A DNA stretch of 64,000 bases from Clostridia bacterium (GCA_017430535.1 JAFRMR010000013.1:1-64000); one strand, 5' to 3'. Positions 56,701 through 64,000 are shown, counted from the first letter of the stretch. Numbers and translations are program-made. Notes: a model not told the origin generated them from the letters alone.

Positions 56701-57409
56701 GAAGGAAGCCTTTATGGGCACCGCCTATTACCTCAATAACAAGAACTGGAAAGACGGTCTCCTTTATATCGGCAACCATCTTATCGCTTCCGACGGCAGC
56801 AAAGCCAAGGGTGAGCTTACCATCAGCGATAACACCAAGGTTATTGCAGACGAAGCATTCGCTCTTAACGATAAGATTACCGGCGTTAAGGTTTCCAACG
56901 CCACAACCATAGGCAGCAAGGCATTCTTCCAGTGCACAAAACTCAAGACTGCCGATGTCAAGGCAAACACCATTGCCGCCAACGCTTTTGAAGGCTGCAC
57001 CGCTCTCGGAACAGTCAAAGCCGACGCAAAGACTATTGCTGAGAGCGCATTCAATGGCTGTACCGCACTTAAGAGTGCCGAAATAGCAAGCGCCGAAAAG
57101 ATAGGCGCCAGCGCATTTGAAGGCTGCTCATCTCTTGAATCCGTTTCACTGCCCGCAAGCCTTCAGCTTATAGGCAACAAGGCATTCTACGGCTGCACCG
57201 CTCTTGAAAATGTTGAATTTGAGGGCTCAAAGACCGATAAGGATAATATGATTATCAGCACCGGTAACGGCTCAATCAAGAGCGCAGAGTGGGATTGCAA
57301 AGGCGGAGAAGGAGATAACGGCGATAACTTCTTCCAGAAGATAATCAATGCAATCAAAGGATTCTTCCAGAAGATAATTGATGCTATCAGCAATCTCTTC
57401 AAAGGCTGA
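53732..57409 (+). CDS. BspA-type leucine-rich-repeat surface protein
   Basis: This 1225-residue secreted protein has a signal peptide (residues 1-31, ending TASA). It carries about thirty 22-24-residue repeats of the LRR_5/BspA type, with the theme FxGCTSLESIxIPDSVTxI, over residues about 65-1190. A few breaks carry non-repeat inserts (for example KWEDGTLYISKHLI). It ends with two tandem amphipathic helices, FFQKIINAIKG and FFQKIIDAISN, then LFKG. BspA proteins stick to fibronectin, mucin or other bacteria. No sortase signal is present, so attachment may rest on the helical tail. Confidence 0.95.
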   Translation: MKKSFRKVLPLLVAVAMIFGVMTFSLLTASAADDTGSCGSSVTYTYDSAKKALTLSGSGPMSAYKEYTELPWAAYAADVQSVTVGKDVTTIANFAFQKMTSLKKVSIASSVTKIGTRAFAGCSSLESIVLPDSVKSLGPIVFSDCTALKTVTIGSGITSLTTSLFQNCENIKSITIPSSVVKVDDTAFAGCTSLESITVPDSVTELGQGVFSGCTALKTATLSPNIEGINMTAFRNCTSLEEIAVPLAAKSIGKNAFAGCTSLEKVTIPATVENIDSSAFTGAPVTKLAISGNSEMPDFQSANNVPWSNLAEAIDTVEILSGVKSVGNNAFKGFTALTDLTVADTVTSIGDEAFSGCTALAEIELPDSIANIGVNAFADTAYYTNDEKWEDGTLYISKHLIKGNAEVISDDFTVKADTKCIADEACKEATGITSVTVSDATTIGDRAFAGCTALETATVKAVTIAESAFEGCTALKTATLGSGTKTIAANAFKDCAALETASIPGSVSSIAGSAFAGCSSLKSAVLGDDITEITDSMFEGCENLESIRIGNKVVSIGAAAFKDCKNLKSIAIPDSVTMVGNEAFSGCESLATATMGKGVTVIPASMFEGCSSLKSFTIGEQIVNIGANAFKDCTSLESIVIPDVKVPEVADGSEAEIVTLVGNNVFEGCTALKSATVGTGVKILPEAAFQGCTALTNVTLKEGVTKLSVGSFKDCTALAKIEIPATVTDIESNVFDGCTALKNVSMPITVLSVAGDAFGETTGVTLTMTGSGSMNPAYKLKTDVPWNGIYKAISGVEFQDGITRITNSVFQGFSEVKTLKIPSSVEYIGGNAFSGCTSLESVVVPDSVTILSNFAFYNCTALKSATIGSGVAMIEAHTFDLCESLEKVTLKSGLETIDTDAFNACTSLKQIKFPATLKTIGKTAFENCTALEAVALPNSMELVDGSAFEGCTALKSFDSGKGLKTIGEGAFRNCAALDKITLTDNLEEIQKEAFMGTAYYLNNKNWKDGLLYIGNHLIASDGSKAKGELTISDNTKVIADEAFALNDKITGVKVSNATTIGSKAFFQCTKLKTADVKANTIAANAFEGCTALGTVKADAKTIAESAFNGCTALKSAEIASAEKIGASAFEGCSSLESVSLPASLQLIGNKAFYGCTALENVEFEGSKTDKDNMIISTGNGSIKSAEWDCKGGEGDNGDNFFQKIINAIKGFFQKIIDAISNLFKG

Positions 57410-57470
57410 GAAAACCGGCCTTGGCATTTGAGCGAAAACCAAACAGAAAATGTTTAAAGATATTAAAACT

Positions 57471-57498
57471 CGCGGGTTAATAAAACCCGCGGGTTTTT
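57471..57498 (+). terminator. Terminator after the LRR gene
   Basis: CGCGGGTT at 57471-57478 pairs with AACCCGCG at 57484-57491, followed by a T run. It ends the BspA-like gene. Confidence 0.88.
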
Positions 57499-57536
57499 AT
57501 TTAGTAAAAAGCATGAGAAAAGCTGATTTTTATATA

Positions 57537-57663
57537 TTTTCTGTTTTCGGCGTTTTTTCGGCTTTGCCGTGCTGCAGCACTGTCTCCCGCCGAAGAAAAC
57601 ACCGTTTTCATCTCAACTGCTACGGCCTCAGCCTGTGAAATTAAGCGAAAAGCAAACGGACAG
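57537..57663. repeat. Dispersed palindromic repeat, copy A
   Basis: About 127 bases similar in order to the element at 62154-62277. It has a T-rich left end (CTGTTTTCGGCGTTTTTTCG), a central GTGCTGCAGCAC region, a CCGAAGAAAACACCG strand and a right end AAGCAAACGGACA. The last 31 bases (57632-57662) are identical to 62045-62075. Both ends are roughly inverse to each other, as in a small palindromic insertion element. Confidence 0.65.
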
Positions 57664-57751
57664 CAGTATAATCAAATATACCTTAATAGCCATCTCCGAG
57701 AACGGAGAGGGTGGCACGGCGAAAAGGATGTGAGCCGTGACGGGTGTGGCG

Positions 57752-57794
57752 AATAAAATTCAAAGCCCGCAGGTTTTTGCAACTTGCGGGCTTT
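57752..57794 (-). terminator. Terminator of the rhaA-rhaD operon
   Basis: AAAGCCCGCA at 57762-57771 is the inverse of TGCGGGCTTT at 57785-57794. On the minus strand it is followed by a T-rich stretch and lies 26 bp after the rhaD stop. Confidence 0.8.
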
Positions 57795-57820
57795 ATAATA
57801 TATTACATTATAAGATAAGA

Positions 57821-58636
57821 TTAAATATCCAGGAAATCCTTGCGGTAGTTGAGATTAAATCTTGCGGCAAGGTCAACCAGGTTTTCATCGGTTATTTCAT
57901 TTGCCTTGGGCAGGTGGGCGGTGAGCATATACATCTTTGCCGCTTTCTCCACGGTTTCAATAAGGCCGAAGGCCTCGTCCATATCTCTGCCGCAGCCGTA
58001 AATGCCGTGCAGGGTCCACAGAACTATGCGGTATTCCTTCATCTTTTCGGCGGTGGCTTCGCCTATGGCGTTTGTTCCGCAGACCATCCAGGGCAGCACT
58101 CCCACACCTTCGGGGAAAACAACAATGCTCTCTGTCATCTGCTTCCACAGGGTGCGGGTAATTGCTCTTTCATCTGCCGGGTGAACCTGAGTCATGGCAA
58201 GGGTGTAATCCGGGTGGCAGTGCATTATTATCCTGTTTTCGGGGTCGATGCTCATGCGGCTTATGTGGCTCATAAGGTGGGCGGGCAGCTCGCTTGTGAA
58301 TTTGCCTCCGTCTTTGAATCCCCAGAGCAGTTCCGCCGTGGTGCCGTCAGCGGCAATGCGGATAATGCCCAGGTTTGTTTCCGGATCAACTTCAACATTT
58401 TTAAAGTATTTTCCCGTACCGGTAACTATAAAGATTTTGCCTTTAAGAGGAGAAGCATCAAAACCCGTGGGTATTGTTCTTATCACATTATCAAGGTCAA
58501 GGTATTCGCCTACGGTTTCGGCCGGGAGCATCCAACTGATGTTTCCGCCGTTTCTTTCATCATAACCCAGGCGGTACATATTTGCGGTGGTGCGCATCAT
58601 TTCAATAAGGAAGGGAGCTTCAAATATATTTTTCAT
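57821..58636 (-). CDS. rhaD: Rhamnulose-1-phosphate aldolase
   Basis: This 271-residue class II aldolase splits L-rhamnulose-1-phosphate into dihydroxyacetone phosphate and lactaldehyde. Zinc-site and family motifs are YDERNGGNISWML (about residues 25-37), IIMHCHPDYTLAMTQ (about 138-152) and VLWTLHGIYGCG (about 209-220). Its ATG overlaps the rhaA stop (ATGA), so the two are coupled. A terminator follows. No rhaB kinase is visible in this window. Confidence 0.95.
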   Translation of the reverse strand: MKNIFEAPFLIEMMRTTANMYRLGYDERNGGNISWMLPAETVGEYLDLDNVIRTIPTGFDASPLKGKIFIVTGTGKYFKNVEVDPETNLGIIRIAADGTTAELLWGFKDGGKFTSELPAHLMSHISRMSIDPENRIIMHCHPDYTLAMTQVHPADERAITRTLWKQMTESIVVFPEGVGVLPWMVCGTNAIGEATAEKMKEYRIVLWTLHGIYGCGRDMDEAFGLIETVEKAAKMYMLTAHLPKANEITDENLVDLAARFNLNYRKDFLDI

Positions 58637-59871
58637 TTTCTTAAACTGAGTATCCTTTCTTCATATTCTTTTATATCATCAATATAGCTGTTTTTAAGGT
58701 CTTCTCTTTCAAGGTATTCTTCCCACACATCCCCAAGGGGCAGGGTTTTTACCTCTTCGCTCAGAGCCATAAGGGCGGTGAAATCAGCTTTGTCCTGCAG
58801 TTCCGTCATTTTTTTGCTCGGTTCAAGCAGGGCAAAAAGCAGGGCCTTCTGAATATTTCTTACCCCGGTTACCCAGGCGGAAATACGGTTTATGGAAGCG
58901 TCAAAATAATCGGTTGCAATGAATATGCGCTCAAGGGCGTTGCCTCTTACAATCTCCTTCATAATTTCTTTTGTTTCATCGTCAAGGAGAACCACATGGT
59001 CGCTGTCCCACCTAACGCCTCTTGTAACATGAAGCCCCAGGTGCTCGTGAAATGCCAGCAGGGCGGGGATTTTATCCGAAACCAGCTCCGTGGGGTGATA
59101 GTGGCCGTTATCCATAAGGGGAACTATATTGTTTTTGCAGGCGTAGCTCAGGCAGAATTCCGCGCTGCCTACCGTATAGCTTTCAAGGCCTATGCCGAAT
59201 ACCTTTGATTCAAGGGTAACAAAAACCTTGCTCTTATCGTAGGGAATGCTCAGTATTTCATCAAGGGACTTTTTAAACCTCAGGCGAGGAGAGAGCCGGT
59301 CTGCCGGCACATCCTTGTAGCCGTCGGGTATCCATATATTCATTACGCAGGGTATGCCTGTTTCATTTGCAAAATATTCCGAAATTTCAAGGCATCTTTT
59401 GCCGTGCTCCACCCAGAAGCGGCGCACTTCTTCATCCGGTGAGGAAAGGGTCAGGTTATCCTTAACCATGGGGTGGGAGAAAAATGTGGGGTTAAAATCA
59501 AGGCCCATACCTCTCTCTTTTGCAAATTTAACCCAGGGCTCAAACTGTGCAGGGCCTATTTTATCCCGGTCAACCTTTTCGCCCTGCATAATTGCATAGC
59601 AGGCGTGCAGGTTAAGTTTCTTTTTGCCGGGCATAAGCGAGAATGCCTTGTCAATATCCGCCATCAGCTCCTGAGGGGTAGAGGCTTTGCCCGGGTAATT
59701 GCCCGTGGTCTGAATGCCGCCGGAGAGAGCGTCCGGGTTATCAAACCCGTTTACATCGTCGCCCTGCCAGCAGTGAACCGAGATTGTAACATTTTTAAGG
59801 GCGTCAATGGCTTTTTCCGTATCAACGCCGTAGGAAGCGTATATTTCTTTTGCACTGTCGTATCTTTTCAT
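58633..59871 (-). CDS. rhaA: L-rhamnose isomerase
   Basis: This 412-residue enzyme turns L-rhamnose into L-rhamnulose. Family blocks are SVHCWQGDDVNGFD (about residues 27-40), LNLHACYA, GLDFNPTFFSHPMV, MNIWIPDGYKD and DNGHYHPTELVSDK, which carry the metal and substrate ligands. I chose ATG 59871 because GGAAAGGAG lies before it; an upstream in-frame ATG gives an unlikely hydrophobic leader. It is the first gene of the rhaA-rhaD operon, divergent from the secreted-protein gene at 60079. Confidence 0.96.
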   Translation of the reverse strand: MKRYDSAKEIYASYGVDTEKAIDALKNVTISVHCWQGDDVNGFDNPDALSGGIQTTGNYPGKASTPQELMADIDKAFSLMPGKKKLNLHACYAIMQGEKVDRDKIGPAQFEPWVKFAKERGMGLDFNPTFFSHPMVKDNLTLSSPDEEVRRFWVEHGKRCLEISEYFANETGIPCVMNIWIPDGYKDVPADRLSPRLRFKKSLDEILSIPYDKSKVFVTLESKVFGIGLESYTVGSAEFCLSYACKNNIVPLMDNGHYHPTELVSDKIPALLAFHEHLGLHVTRGVRWDSDHVVLLDDETKEIMKEIVRGNALERIFIATDYFDASINRISAWVTGVRNIQKALLFALLEPSKKMTELQDKADFTALMALSEEVKTLPLGDVWEEYLEREDLKNSYIDDIKEYEERILSLRK

Positions 59872-59951
59872 CTGTATCTCCTTTCCGGATGATATATTAT
59901 CATAAGGTATTATAATGCATTGATATAAAAAACACAAATAAAATATAAAAT

Positions 59952-60003
59952 TTACAGATAAAAATGTAACACTGAACATTGAAATGTTACAGATAAAAAT
60001 GTA
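59952..60003. repeat. 17-bp direct repeat between rhaA and the 60079 gene
   Basis: TTACAGATAAAAATGTA occurs exactly twice, at 59952-59968 and 59987-60003, 35 bp apart. The second copy fills the promoter spacer of the plus-strand gene. It is a likely operator pair for a regulator acting on one or both divergent genes. Confidence 0.75.
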
Positions 60004-60053
60004 TAATACTGTGGTAAGGCAGATTGATGCGGCTTTAAGGCAGCTGCCGCATC
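59979..60053 (+). promoter_or_regulatory. Promoter and 5' hairpin of the DUF4474 gene
   Basis: TTGAAA at 59979-59984, a 17-base spacer and TATAAT at 60002-60007 form the promoter. In the leader, GATGCGGC at 60026-60033 pairs with GCCGCATC at 60046-60053, just before the ribosome site GGAGG. Confidence 0.8.
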
Positions 60054-60078
60054 AGATTAAACTATACGGAGGTATTAT

Positions 60079-61548
60079 ATGAGAAAGGCAGCACCTCTTA
60101 TTTCCCTTATCATAGTTTTATCTATGATTTTCGGAATTTTCACTGCGGTTTTTGCCGAGGAGCCGGAAGGCGGCGATGTTCAGTCACAGGCAGGTACCGT
60201 TACAGTTGAAGGCAGCGGCGAAGAGGCCGGTGCAGATGATGAAGGAAAAACTCCCGAAGGTGAAGAACCGAAAGAGGGAGAGGATGAAGAAGGCGGCGAA
60301 GAGGACGGCGAAGAAGCCGAAGGTGAAGACGGCACCGATACCGATGGTGAAAAGGGCGGCGAAGAGGCCAAAGAGCCCGCTGCTGTCGACGGCAAAGATG
60401 CAGCAGAGCCCGAGGCCGTTTCAAGCGACAAAGCTGTGACCGATGCCGAAAAGAAGGGTTATTCCACAAAGTCCATTTTCAGCAGAGGTGTTCCCACCCT
60501 CAAAACCGATACATTCTATAAGATTTTTGATTTATTCCGGCTTATCAAATATGTGCTTACCGGGCATATTCTTTACAGCGCCCCCAAGGATGTTCCCGTT
60601 ACCGTTGACGAAAATATCCAGATGATATGCCAAAGCATCTATGATCAGTCCGGCCTTGATATTTACAAAATCCTTACCAATATGCCGGATATCCAGGATC
60701 CCGGCCGTATTGCCGTTACCGTATTCCATATTGACACCAAGGAATACCGCGACGAAATGTACGCAATGCGTGATAAATATTACGCCGAGGGCGACAGAGG
60801 CAAGGGCAGGCTTTGCTGGATGATGGGCGTATATATGAGCAGTATTGAGAAGGCAGACCTGTGGCTTGACCCTGTAAAGGGTAAGGATTATTCACAGATC
60901 GTGCTTGATGTTACTTATGTTGACGGCGAAACAGAGCAGTTCCGCCCCATTATCTACATCAACCCCGAAACCGGCGAATGTTTCGGCTATAACGATAAGG
61001 GCATGATGAATGTGGGCTTCAATACCAACGCTTATGAAGGCCTTGTTTATGCTCCCATCAACTGCTGGATGCGGTCCTTCGGTTTCTGCCTTGAGTATGA
61101 CCTCCTTTGCTACGCTCTGCCCATGTACCGCTACAACACCAGAAGGTTCCATTTTGACTATGCGGGCAAAGAGTGGATGATTCAGGCCTGGAAGGGCAAC
61201 TACCTTATCACCAACGGCGGTGAGGTAGGCATCTACAACCGCGAAAAGGGCTCCCTGGGCACTTTCTATAATGTTGTAAGCGAAGATGAGCAGATGGATA
61301 TGAGCTTGCAGATTCTCCACGACGGCGAAGTGCTTGTAAACATTCCCGAGCAGAACCACTGGTGGGTAAACGGCTTCAATATGAGCGAGCGCCTCTATAA
61401 CCCCCATGGCCTTGTGCTTATAGCAACAATAGTGATGAAGGATGAAGAAATGCTGGAAGCATTTACCCAGTCCATTGAGAGAAATATGTGGCACGATGTA
61501 AGCTATTCCGTTGACGGGCTTAAAGTTACAATAGTCTGGGACAGCTGA
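60079..61548 (+). CDS. Secreted DUF4474 protein with acidic linker
   Basis: This 489-residue protein has a signal peptide (residues 1-26, ending VFA). A very acidic, low-complexity linker follows (about 27-115, repeats such as EGEEPKEGEDEEGGEE). The globular domain (about 175-489) resembles DUF4474, with FDYAGKEWMIQAWKGNYL, GGEVGIYNREKGS and a late NHWWVNGFN. DUF4474 is found in many secreted Clostridia proteins and has no known function. GGAGG lies before the ATG. The linker should hold the domain away from the wall. Confidence 0.85.
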   Translation: MRKAAPLISLIIVLSMIFGIFTAVFAEEPEGGDVQSQAGTVTVEGSGEEAGADDEGKTPEGEEPKEGEDEEGGEEDGEEAEGEDGTDTDGEKGGEEAKEPAAVDGKDAAEPEAVSSDKAVTDAEKKGYSTKSIFSRGVPTLKTDTFYKIFDLFRLIKYVLTGHILYSAPKDVPVTVDENIQMICQSIYDQSGLDIYKILTNMPDIQDPGRIAVTVFHIDTKEYRDEMYAMRDKYYAEGDRGKGRLCWMMGVYMSSIEKADLWLDPVKGKDYSQIVLDVTYVDGETEQFRPIIYINPETGECFGYNDKGMMNVGFNTNAYEGLVYAPINCWMRSFGFCLEYDLLCYALPMYRYNTRRFHFDYAGKEWMIQAWKGNYLITNGGEVGIYNREKGSLGTFYNVVSEDEQMDMSLQILHDGEVLVNIPEQNHWWVNGFNMSERLYNPHGLVLIATIVMKDEEMLEAFTQSIERNMWHDVSYSVDGLKVTIVWDS

Positions 61549-61589
61549 TTTACACAGCGTGAAAACATTACTCGAAAGGATTAAGATAA

Positions 61590-62042
61590 ATGAAAAAAGC
61601 AGCCGCTTTTATTCTTGCGCTTATCATTGCGCTGTCTGTATGCACCGTGGCTTTTGCGGATGAGGTAAAGTGGACCTGCCCCTACTGCGGCAATGTGTTT
61701 ATAAATCTTTCGGACAGAGAGAAGGAAGAGCACAAGTCATACTGCCACAGGAATCCGGGCAGCAATCCGGAGGGAAAAGCTCTTGTTTGCCCCTACTGCA
61801 GCAGAGAGTTTACGGATGAATCACAGTACAATGCGCATATAGAAACCTGCTATGAGCAGAAAAACGATACCCTTGTTTTAGGCGGACTTTCAATCTCCGG
61901 TATCCTTGATAAACTGGTTGAGCTTGTTGATATCGATGCCGCTCAGTGGAACGGGGTGGAGGATATAGTTATAAGGTTTATGGATATTGCGGAGAATATA
62001 ATGGTACGGATACTGGCTATATTTGCCGCCCGAGCATCTTAG
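61590..62042 (+). CDS. Small secreted zinc-finger protein
   Basis: This 150-residue protein has a signal peptide (MKKAAAFILALIIALSVCTV, cut after AFA). Two C2H2-like fingers follow: CPYCGNVF with HKSYCH (about residues 30-52) and CPYCSREF with HIETC (about 67-86). It ends with an amphipathic helix. C2H2-type fingers are rare in bacteria and rarer in exported proteins, where they may serve as stable folds or metal binders. GAAAGGA precedes the ATG. It follows the DUF4474 gene by 41 bp, so the two may be co-transcribed. Confidence 0.8.
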   Translation: MKKAAAFILALIIALSVCTVAFADEVKWTCPYCGNVFINLSDREKEEHKSYCHRNPGSNPEGKALVCPYCSREFTDESQYNAHIETCYEQKNDTLVLGGLSISGILDKLVELVDIDAAQWNGVEDIVIRFMDIAENIMVRILAIFAARAS

Positions 62043-62044
62043 GA

Positions 62045-62075
62045 CCTGTGAAATTAAGCGAAAAGCAAACGGACA
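62045..62075. repeat. Dispersed repeat, right-end fragment (copy C)
   Basis: These 31 bases are identical to 57632-57662. Only the right end of the element is present, directly behind the stop codon of the zinc-finger gene. Confidence 0.75.
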
Positions 62076-62089
62076 AGATATAGTAAAAA

Positions 62090-62119
62090 AGAGCCTTCGG
62101 GATATAACCCGGAGGCTCT
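62090..62119. terminator. Hairpin with A run before and T-rich tail after
   Basis: AGAGCC at 62090-62095 pairs with GGCTCT at 62114-62119, with an inner CGGG/CCCG stem. It can end transcription in either direction. Confidence 0.7.
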
Positions 62120-62153
62120 GAGTTTATTTTGGAGTAATAAGGTTGTGTTTTAT

Positions 62154-62277
62154 TTGTCCGTTTTTGCCGCTTTTTCCTCCTCGCCGTACCTTGGTACTGT
62201 CTTCGGCTGAAGAAAGCGGCATTTTCATCTTAATTTCTTCGGCCGCCTGGGCATTCAGGCGAAAAACAAACAGACAA
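62154..62277. repeat. Dispersed palindromic repeat, copy B
   Basis: A full-length copy of about 124 bases. The left end TTGTCCGTTTTTGCC and right end GGCGAAAAACAAACAGACAA are imperfect inverse repeats. The middle carries GCCGTACCTTGGTACTGTC and GCTGAAGAAAGCGGC, which fit copy A. It contains no ORF, like a miniature inverted-repeat element. Confidence 0.65.
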
Positions 62278-62290
62278 GTTAATGTAAAAA

Positions 62291-62322
62291 AGAGCTTGCA
62301 GTAATACAATACTGCAAGCTCT
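62291..62322 (-). terminator. Terminator of the 62326 gene
   Basis: AGAGCTTGCAGTA at 62291-62303 is the inverse of TACTGCAAGCTCT at 62310-62322. T runs occur on both strands. It lies directly after the minus-strand gene. Confidence 0.88.
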
Positions 62323-62325
62323 TTT

Positions 62326-62712
62326 TCATCCCTTCTCAGCCGTACCCAGCACTGCCATAAGTTCATCCCAGTTTTTCGGATAATAGCTGTTGCCTTCGGA
62401 GTGCTTCGGTTCCTGATTTCTGAAACGGATATCGATGCTCCAGTGTTCACCGTCAATCAGCATATTTCCGGAAAATTCTTCCGGGTAGTCCATAACTCCG
62501 CATTTGCCGAAAAGCGCATTGAAAAAGCCGTTCCACTCTTCTTCTCCGATTGTTTCGTTGCGGATAATATCCCCCGGGTACATCCCCGCTTTGGCGCAGG
62601 CCGTCATTTTTCCGTCCTTCTTTTCAAGCGACAGCGAGCGTACATTCCCCATAAAGGTCATGGATTCAAATTCAAATTCCGTCACATTCTCAATAAGTTC
62701 TTTTACTGTCAT
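62326..62712 (-). CDS. Unknown small protein
   Basis: This 128-residue cytoplasmic protein has no known family. Its strands and acids (TEFEFESMTFMGNVRSLSLE, then WSIDIRFRNQEPKHSEG) and length suggest a small enzyme-free alpha/beta fold. AGGAGG lies 6-7 bases before the ATG and a perfect terminator follows, so it is a real gene standing alone. Confidence 0.75.
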   Translation of the reverse strand: MTVKELIENVTEFEFESMTFMGNVRSLSLEKKDGKMTACAKAGMYPGDIIRNETIGEEEWNGFFNALFGKCGVMDYPEEFSGNMLIDGEHWSIDIRFRNQEPKHSEGNSYYPKNWDELMAVLGTAEKG

Positions 62713-62784
62713 AATATTTTCCTCCTGTGTTTTATGCCCTGATTATAACAATAACGAATCCGCTCCTGGTCGCTTTTAAGGCGA

Positions 62785-62816
62785 CAAAAATCCCCAACCG
62801 TATTTTACGGTTGGGG
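62785..62816 (-). terminator. Terminator of glyA
   Basis: CCCCAACCG at 62792-62800 pairs with CGGTTGGGG at 62808-62816; on the minus strand a T run (62791-62786) follows. It lies 14 bp after the glyA stop. Confidence 0.9.
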
Positions 62817-62829
62817 GAAATATTATTCA

Positions 62830-64000
62830 TCACTCATAAAGAGGATATTTTTTGCATATACCTGCAACGGTTTCGTTGAGCATGGCTTTGTTTGCTTCAA
62901 AATCGGTAATGCAAAGGTAAATGCAGTTTGCAATCACATCCATATCCTCTGCGTTAAGGCCTCTGGTGGTAACTGCCGCTGTGCCCAGGCGCACGCCGCT
63001 TGTAACAAAGGGCTTCTCCGGGTCATTGGGTACTGCGTTTTTATTTGCGGTGATGTGTATTTCATCCATTCTGTGCTCAAGCTCTTTGCCGGTAACTCCG
63101 GTGCCTCTAAGGTCAACAAGGCACAGGTGGTTGTCGGTGCCGCCGCTTACAAGGTTAACTCCTCTTGAGGTAAGGCCTTTGGCAAGGGCCGCACAGTTTT
63201 CAACAATCTTTGCCTGGTATTCTTTGAACTCGGGCTTAAGGGCTTCGCCGAAGCATACTGCCTTTGCGGCTATTATATGCATAAGGGGGCCGCCCTGGTT
63301 GCCGGGGAATATGGCCTTGTTTATTGCGGGCAGCAGCTCCTCTTTGCAGAGGATAAGTCCGCCTCTGGGGCCCCTGAGGGTTTTGTGGGTGGTGGTGGTT
63401 ACTATATCGGCATAGGGTACCGGTGAGGGGTGAAGGCCTGCGGCTACAAGGCCGGCAATGTGGGCCATATCCACCATAAACAGGGCGCCGCATTTTTTTG
63501 CTATGGAGCCCATTTTTTCAAAATCAATAATTCTGGGGTATGCGGAAGCGCCGGCTACAATAAGTTTCGGCTTCTTTTCAAGGGCAAGCTCTTCAAGAGC
63601 ATCATAATCTATATGGCCTTCATCATTAACGCCGTAGGGGATGAAATTATAGAGCTTGCCGCTGGCATTTACGGGTGAGCCGTGGGTAAGGTGGCCGCCG
63701 TGGGCAAGGCTCATGCCCAGCACCGTATCGCCGGGCTGAAGCACTGCCGCATAGGCCGCCATATTTGCCTGTGCACCGGAGTGGGCCTGAACATTGGCCG
63801 CTTCTGCGCCGAAAAGCTGCTTTGCTCTTTCAATGGCGATGTTTTCAACTATATCAACATATTCGCAGCCGCCGTAATATCTTTTGCCCGGGTAGCCCTC
63901 TGCGTATTTGTTGGTGAGCACGCTGCCCATAGCCGCCATAACTGCGGGGGAAACGATATTTTCGGAGGCGATAAGTTCAAGGTTATTCCTCTGCCTGCCA
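62830..64000 (-). CDS. glyA: Serine hydroxymethyltransferase, 5' end cut by window
   Basis: This enzyme interconverts serine and glycine with tetrahydrofolate and PLP. Family blocks are [62 protein letters not shown] and [13 protein letters not shown], where the Lys binds PLP. The reading frame is open past the ATG at 63939 to the edge, and the upstream codons continue the conserved N terminus ([10 protein letters not shown]). The gene is therefore only truncated by the window and not short in nature. It is a housekeeping gene of the resident chromosome. Confidence 0.97.
   Translation of the reverse strand, partial: GRQRNNLELIASENIVSPAVMAAMGSVLTNKYAEGYPGKRYYGGCEYVDIVENIAIERAKQLFGAEAANVQAHSGAQANMAAYAAVLQPGDTVLGMSLAHGGHLTHGSPVNASGKLYNFIPYGVNDEGHIDYDALEELALEKKPKLIVAGASAYPRIIDFEKMGSIAKKCGALFMVDMAHIAGLVAAGLHPSPVPYADIVTTTTHKTLRGPRGGLILCKEELLPAINKAIFPGNQGGPLMHIIAAKAVCFGEALKPEFKEYQAKIVENCAALAKGLTSRGVNLVSGGTDNHLCLVDLRGTGVTGKELEHRMDEIHITANKNAVPNDPEKPFVTSGVRLGTAAVTTRGLNAEDMDVIANCIYLCITDFEANKAMLNETVAGICKKYPLYE

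Noticed and set aside
53968-56721. Several long minus-strand ORFs under the LRR gene
   Set aside because: Shadows made by the repeat composition of the BspA-like gene; no starts with ribosome sites.
53900-57200. Possible CRISPR-like or tandem DNA repeat (recurrent GGCTGTACCGCTCTT)
   Set aside because: The spacing follows the 22-24-codon LRR period inside one open reading frame, and the repeats vary at third positions. It is a protein repeat.
57737-58687. Long plus-strand ORF over the rhaD region
   Set aside because: It is the antisense shadow of rhaD, whose motifs are clear; it has no ribosome site or family.
60180-60469. Minus-strand and frame-shifted ORFs in the acidic linker
   Set aside because: Low-complexity codons of the linker create open frames on all strands; only the signal-peptide protein has a proper start.

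Overview
The window reads as a Gram-positive, low-to-mid GC Clostridia chromosome, probably a gut or rumen Oscillospirales/Ruminococcaceae-type bacterium. The evidence is agr-type quorum sensing, a LexA-like repressor with a Firmicutes SOS box, BspA-type leucine-rich-repeat secreted proteins, and uronate and rhamnose catabolism. Base composition divides it in three. About 1-32,900 is very AT-rich, about 32,950-43,500 is intermediate, and about 43,900-64,000 is near 50% GC and looks like the resident chromosome. The two left blocks end at a tyrosine recombinase beside the 3' end of an initiator tRNA gene, so they are best read as an integrated island or ICE whose other end lies outside the window.

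Region 1 (1-5,262): a compact structured-RNA candidate, two small HTH regulators, and a complete agr system on the minus strand. The agr order is response regulator, histidine kinase, AgrB, AgrD. The agrD gene is a 51-codon ORF coupled to agrB by an ATGA overlap.

Region 2 (5,263-28,359): an unusual biosynthetic locus. In order it encodes an Sfp-type phosphopantetheinyl transferase, a stand-alone adenylation domain whose pocket residues read as glycine-specific, a stand-alone carrier protein, an asparagine-synthetase-like ligase, a B12-radical SAM enzyme, a second radical SAM enzyme, a very small PEP-synthase/dikinase-like protein, a nucleotidyltransferase-family protein, a MetRS paralogue with a broken KMSKS motif, a SAM synthetase that looks mosaic, a membrane acyltransferase-like protein, a ceramidase-like protein, two ABC exporters, a BtrH-like protein, a 53-residue membrane peptide and two unknown proteins. 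There is no condensation or thioesterase domain. My inference is that an aminoacyl group, probably glycyl, is built on a free carrier protein, modified by SAM-dependent radical chemistry, moved by ligases or transferases, and exported. Agr signalling may control the locus. I do not recognise a known product.

Region 3 (28,360-32,726): an operon-like set behind a consensus promoter with an overlapping inverted repeat: an unknown protein, an XRE-ImmA/IrrE regulator-protease, two DUF488 proteins and a possible dual-OB protein. It resembles a conflict or defence module.

Region 4 (32,727-43,546): a WYL regulator, a DUF4143 ATPase, then an SOS-controlled cassette (LexA-like repressor, Y-family polymerase, accessory proteins, ImmA/IrrE peptidase, zinc ribbon). 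These are followed by mobile-element control genes (sigma-like protein, Xis-like protein, tyrosine integrase).

Region 5 (43,547-64,000): initiator tRNA, uxaC-glpK-malic enzyme, then a run of secreted proteins (1307-residue surface protein, DUF4474 protein, BspA-like LRR protein and others) around a small ferredoxin. The minus-strand rhamnose genes rhaA-rhaD sit among them, and glyA runs off the right edge. A dispersed palindromic repeat occurs in this chromosomal part.
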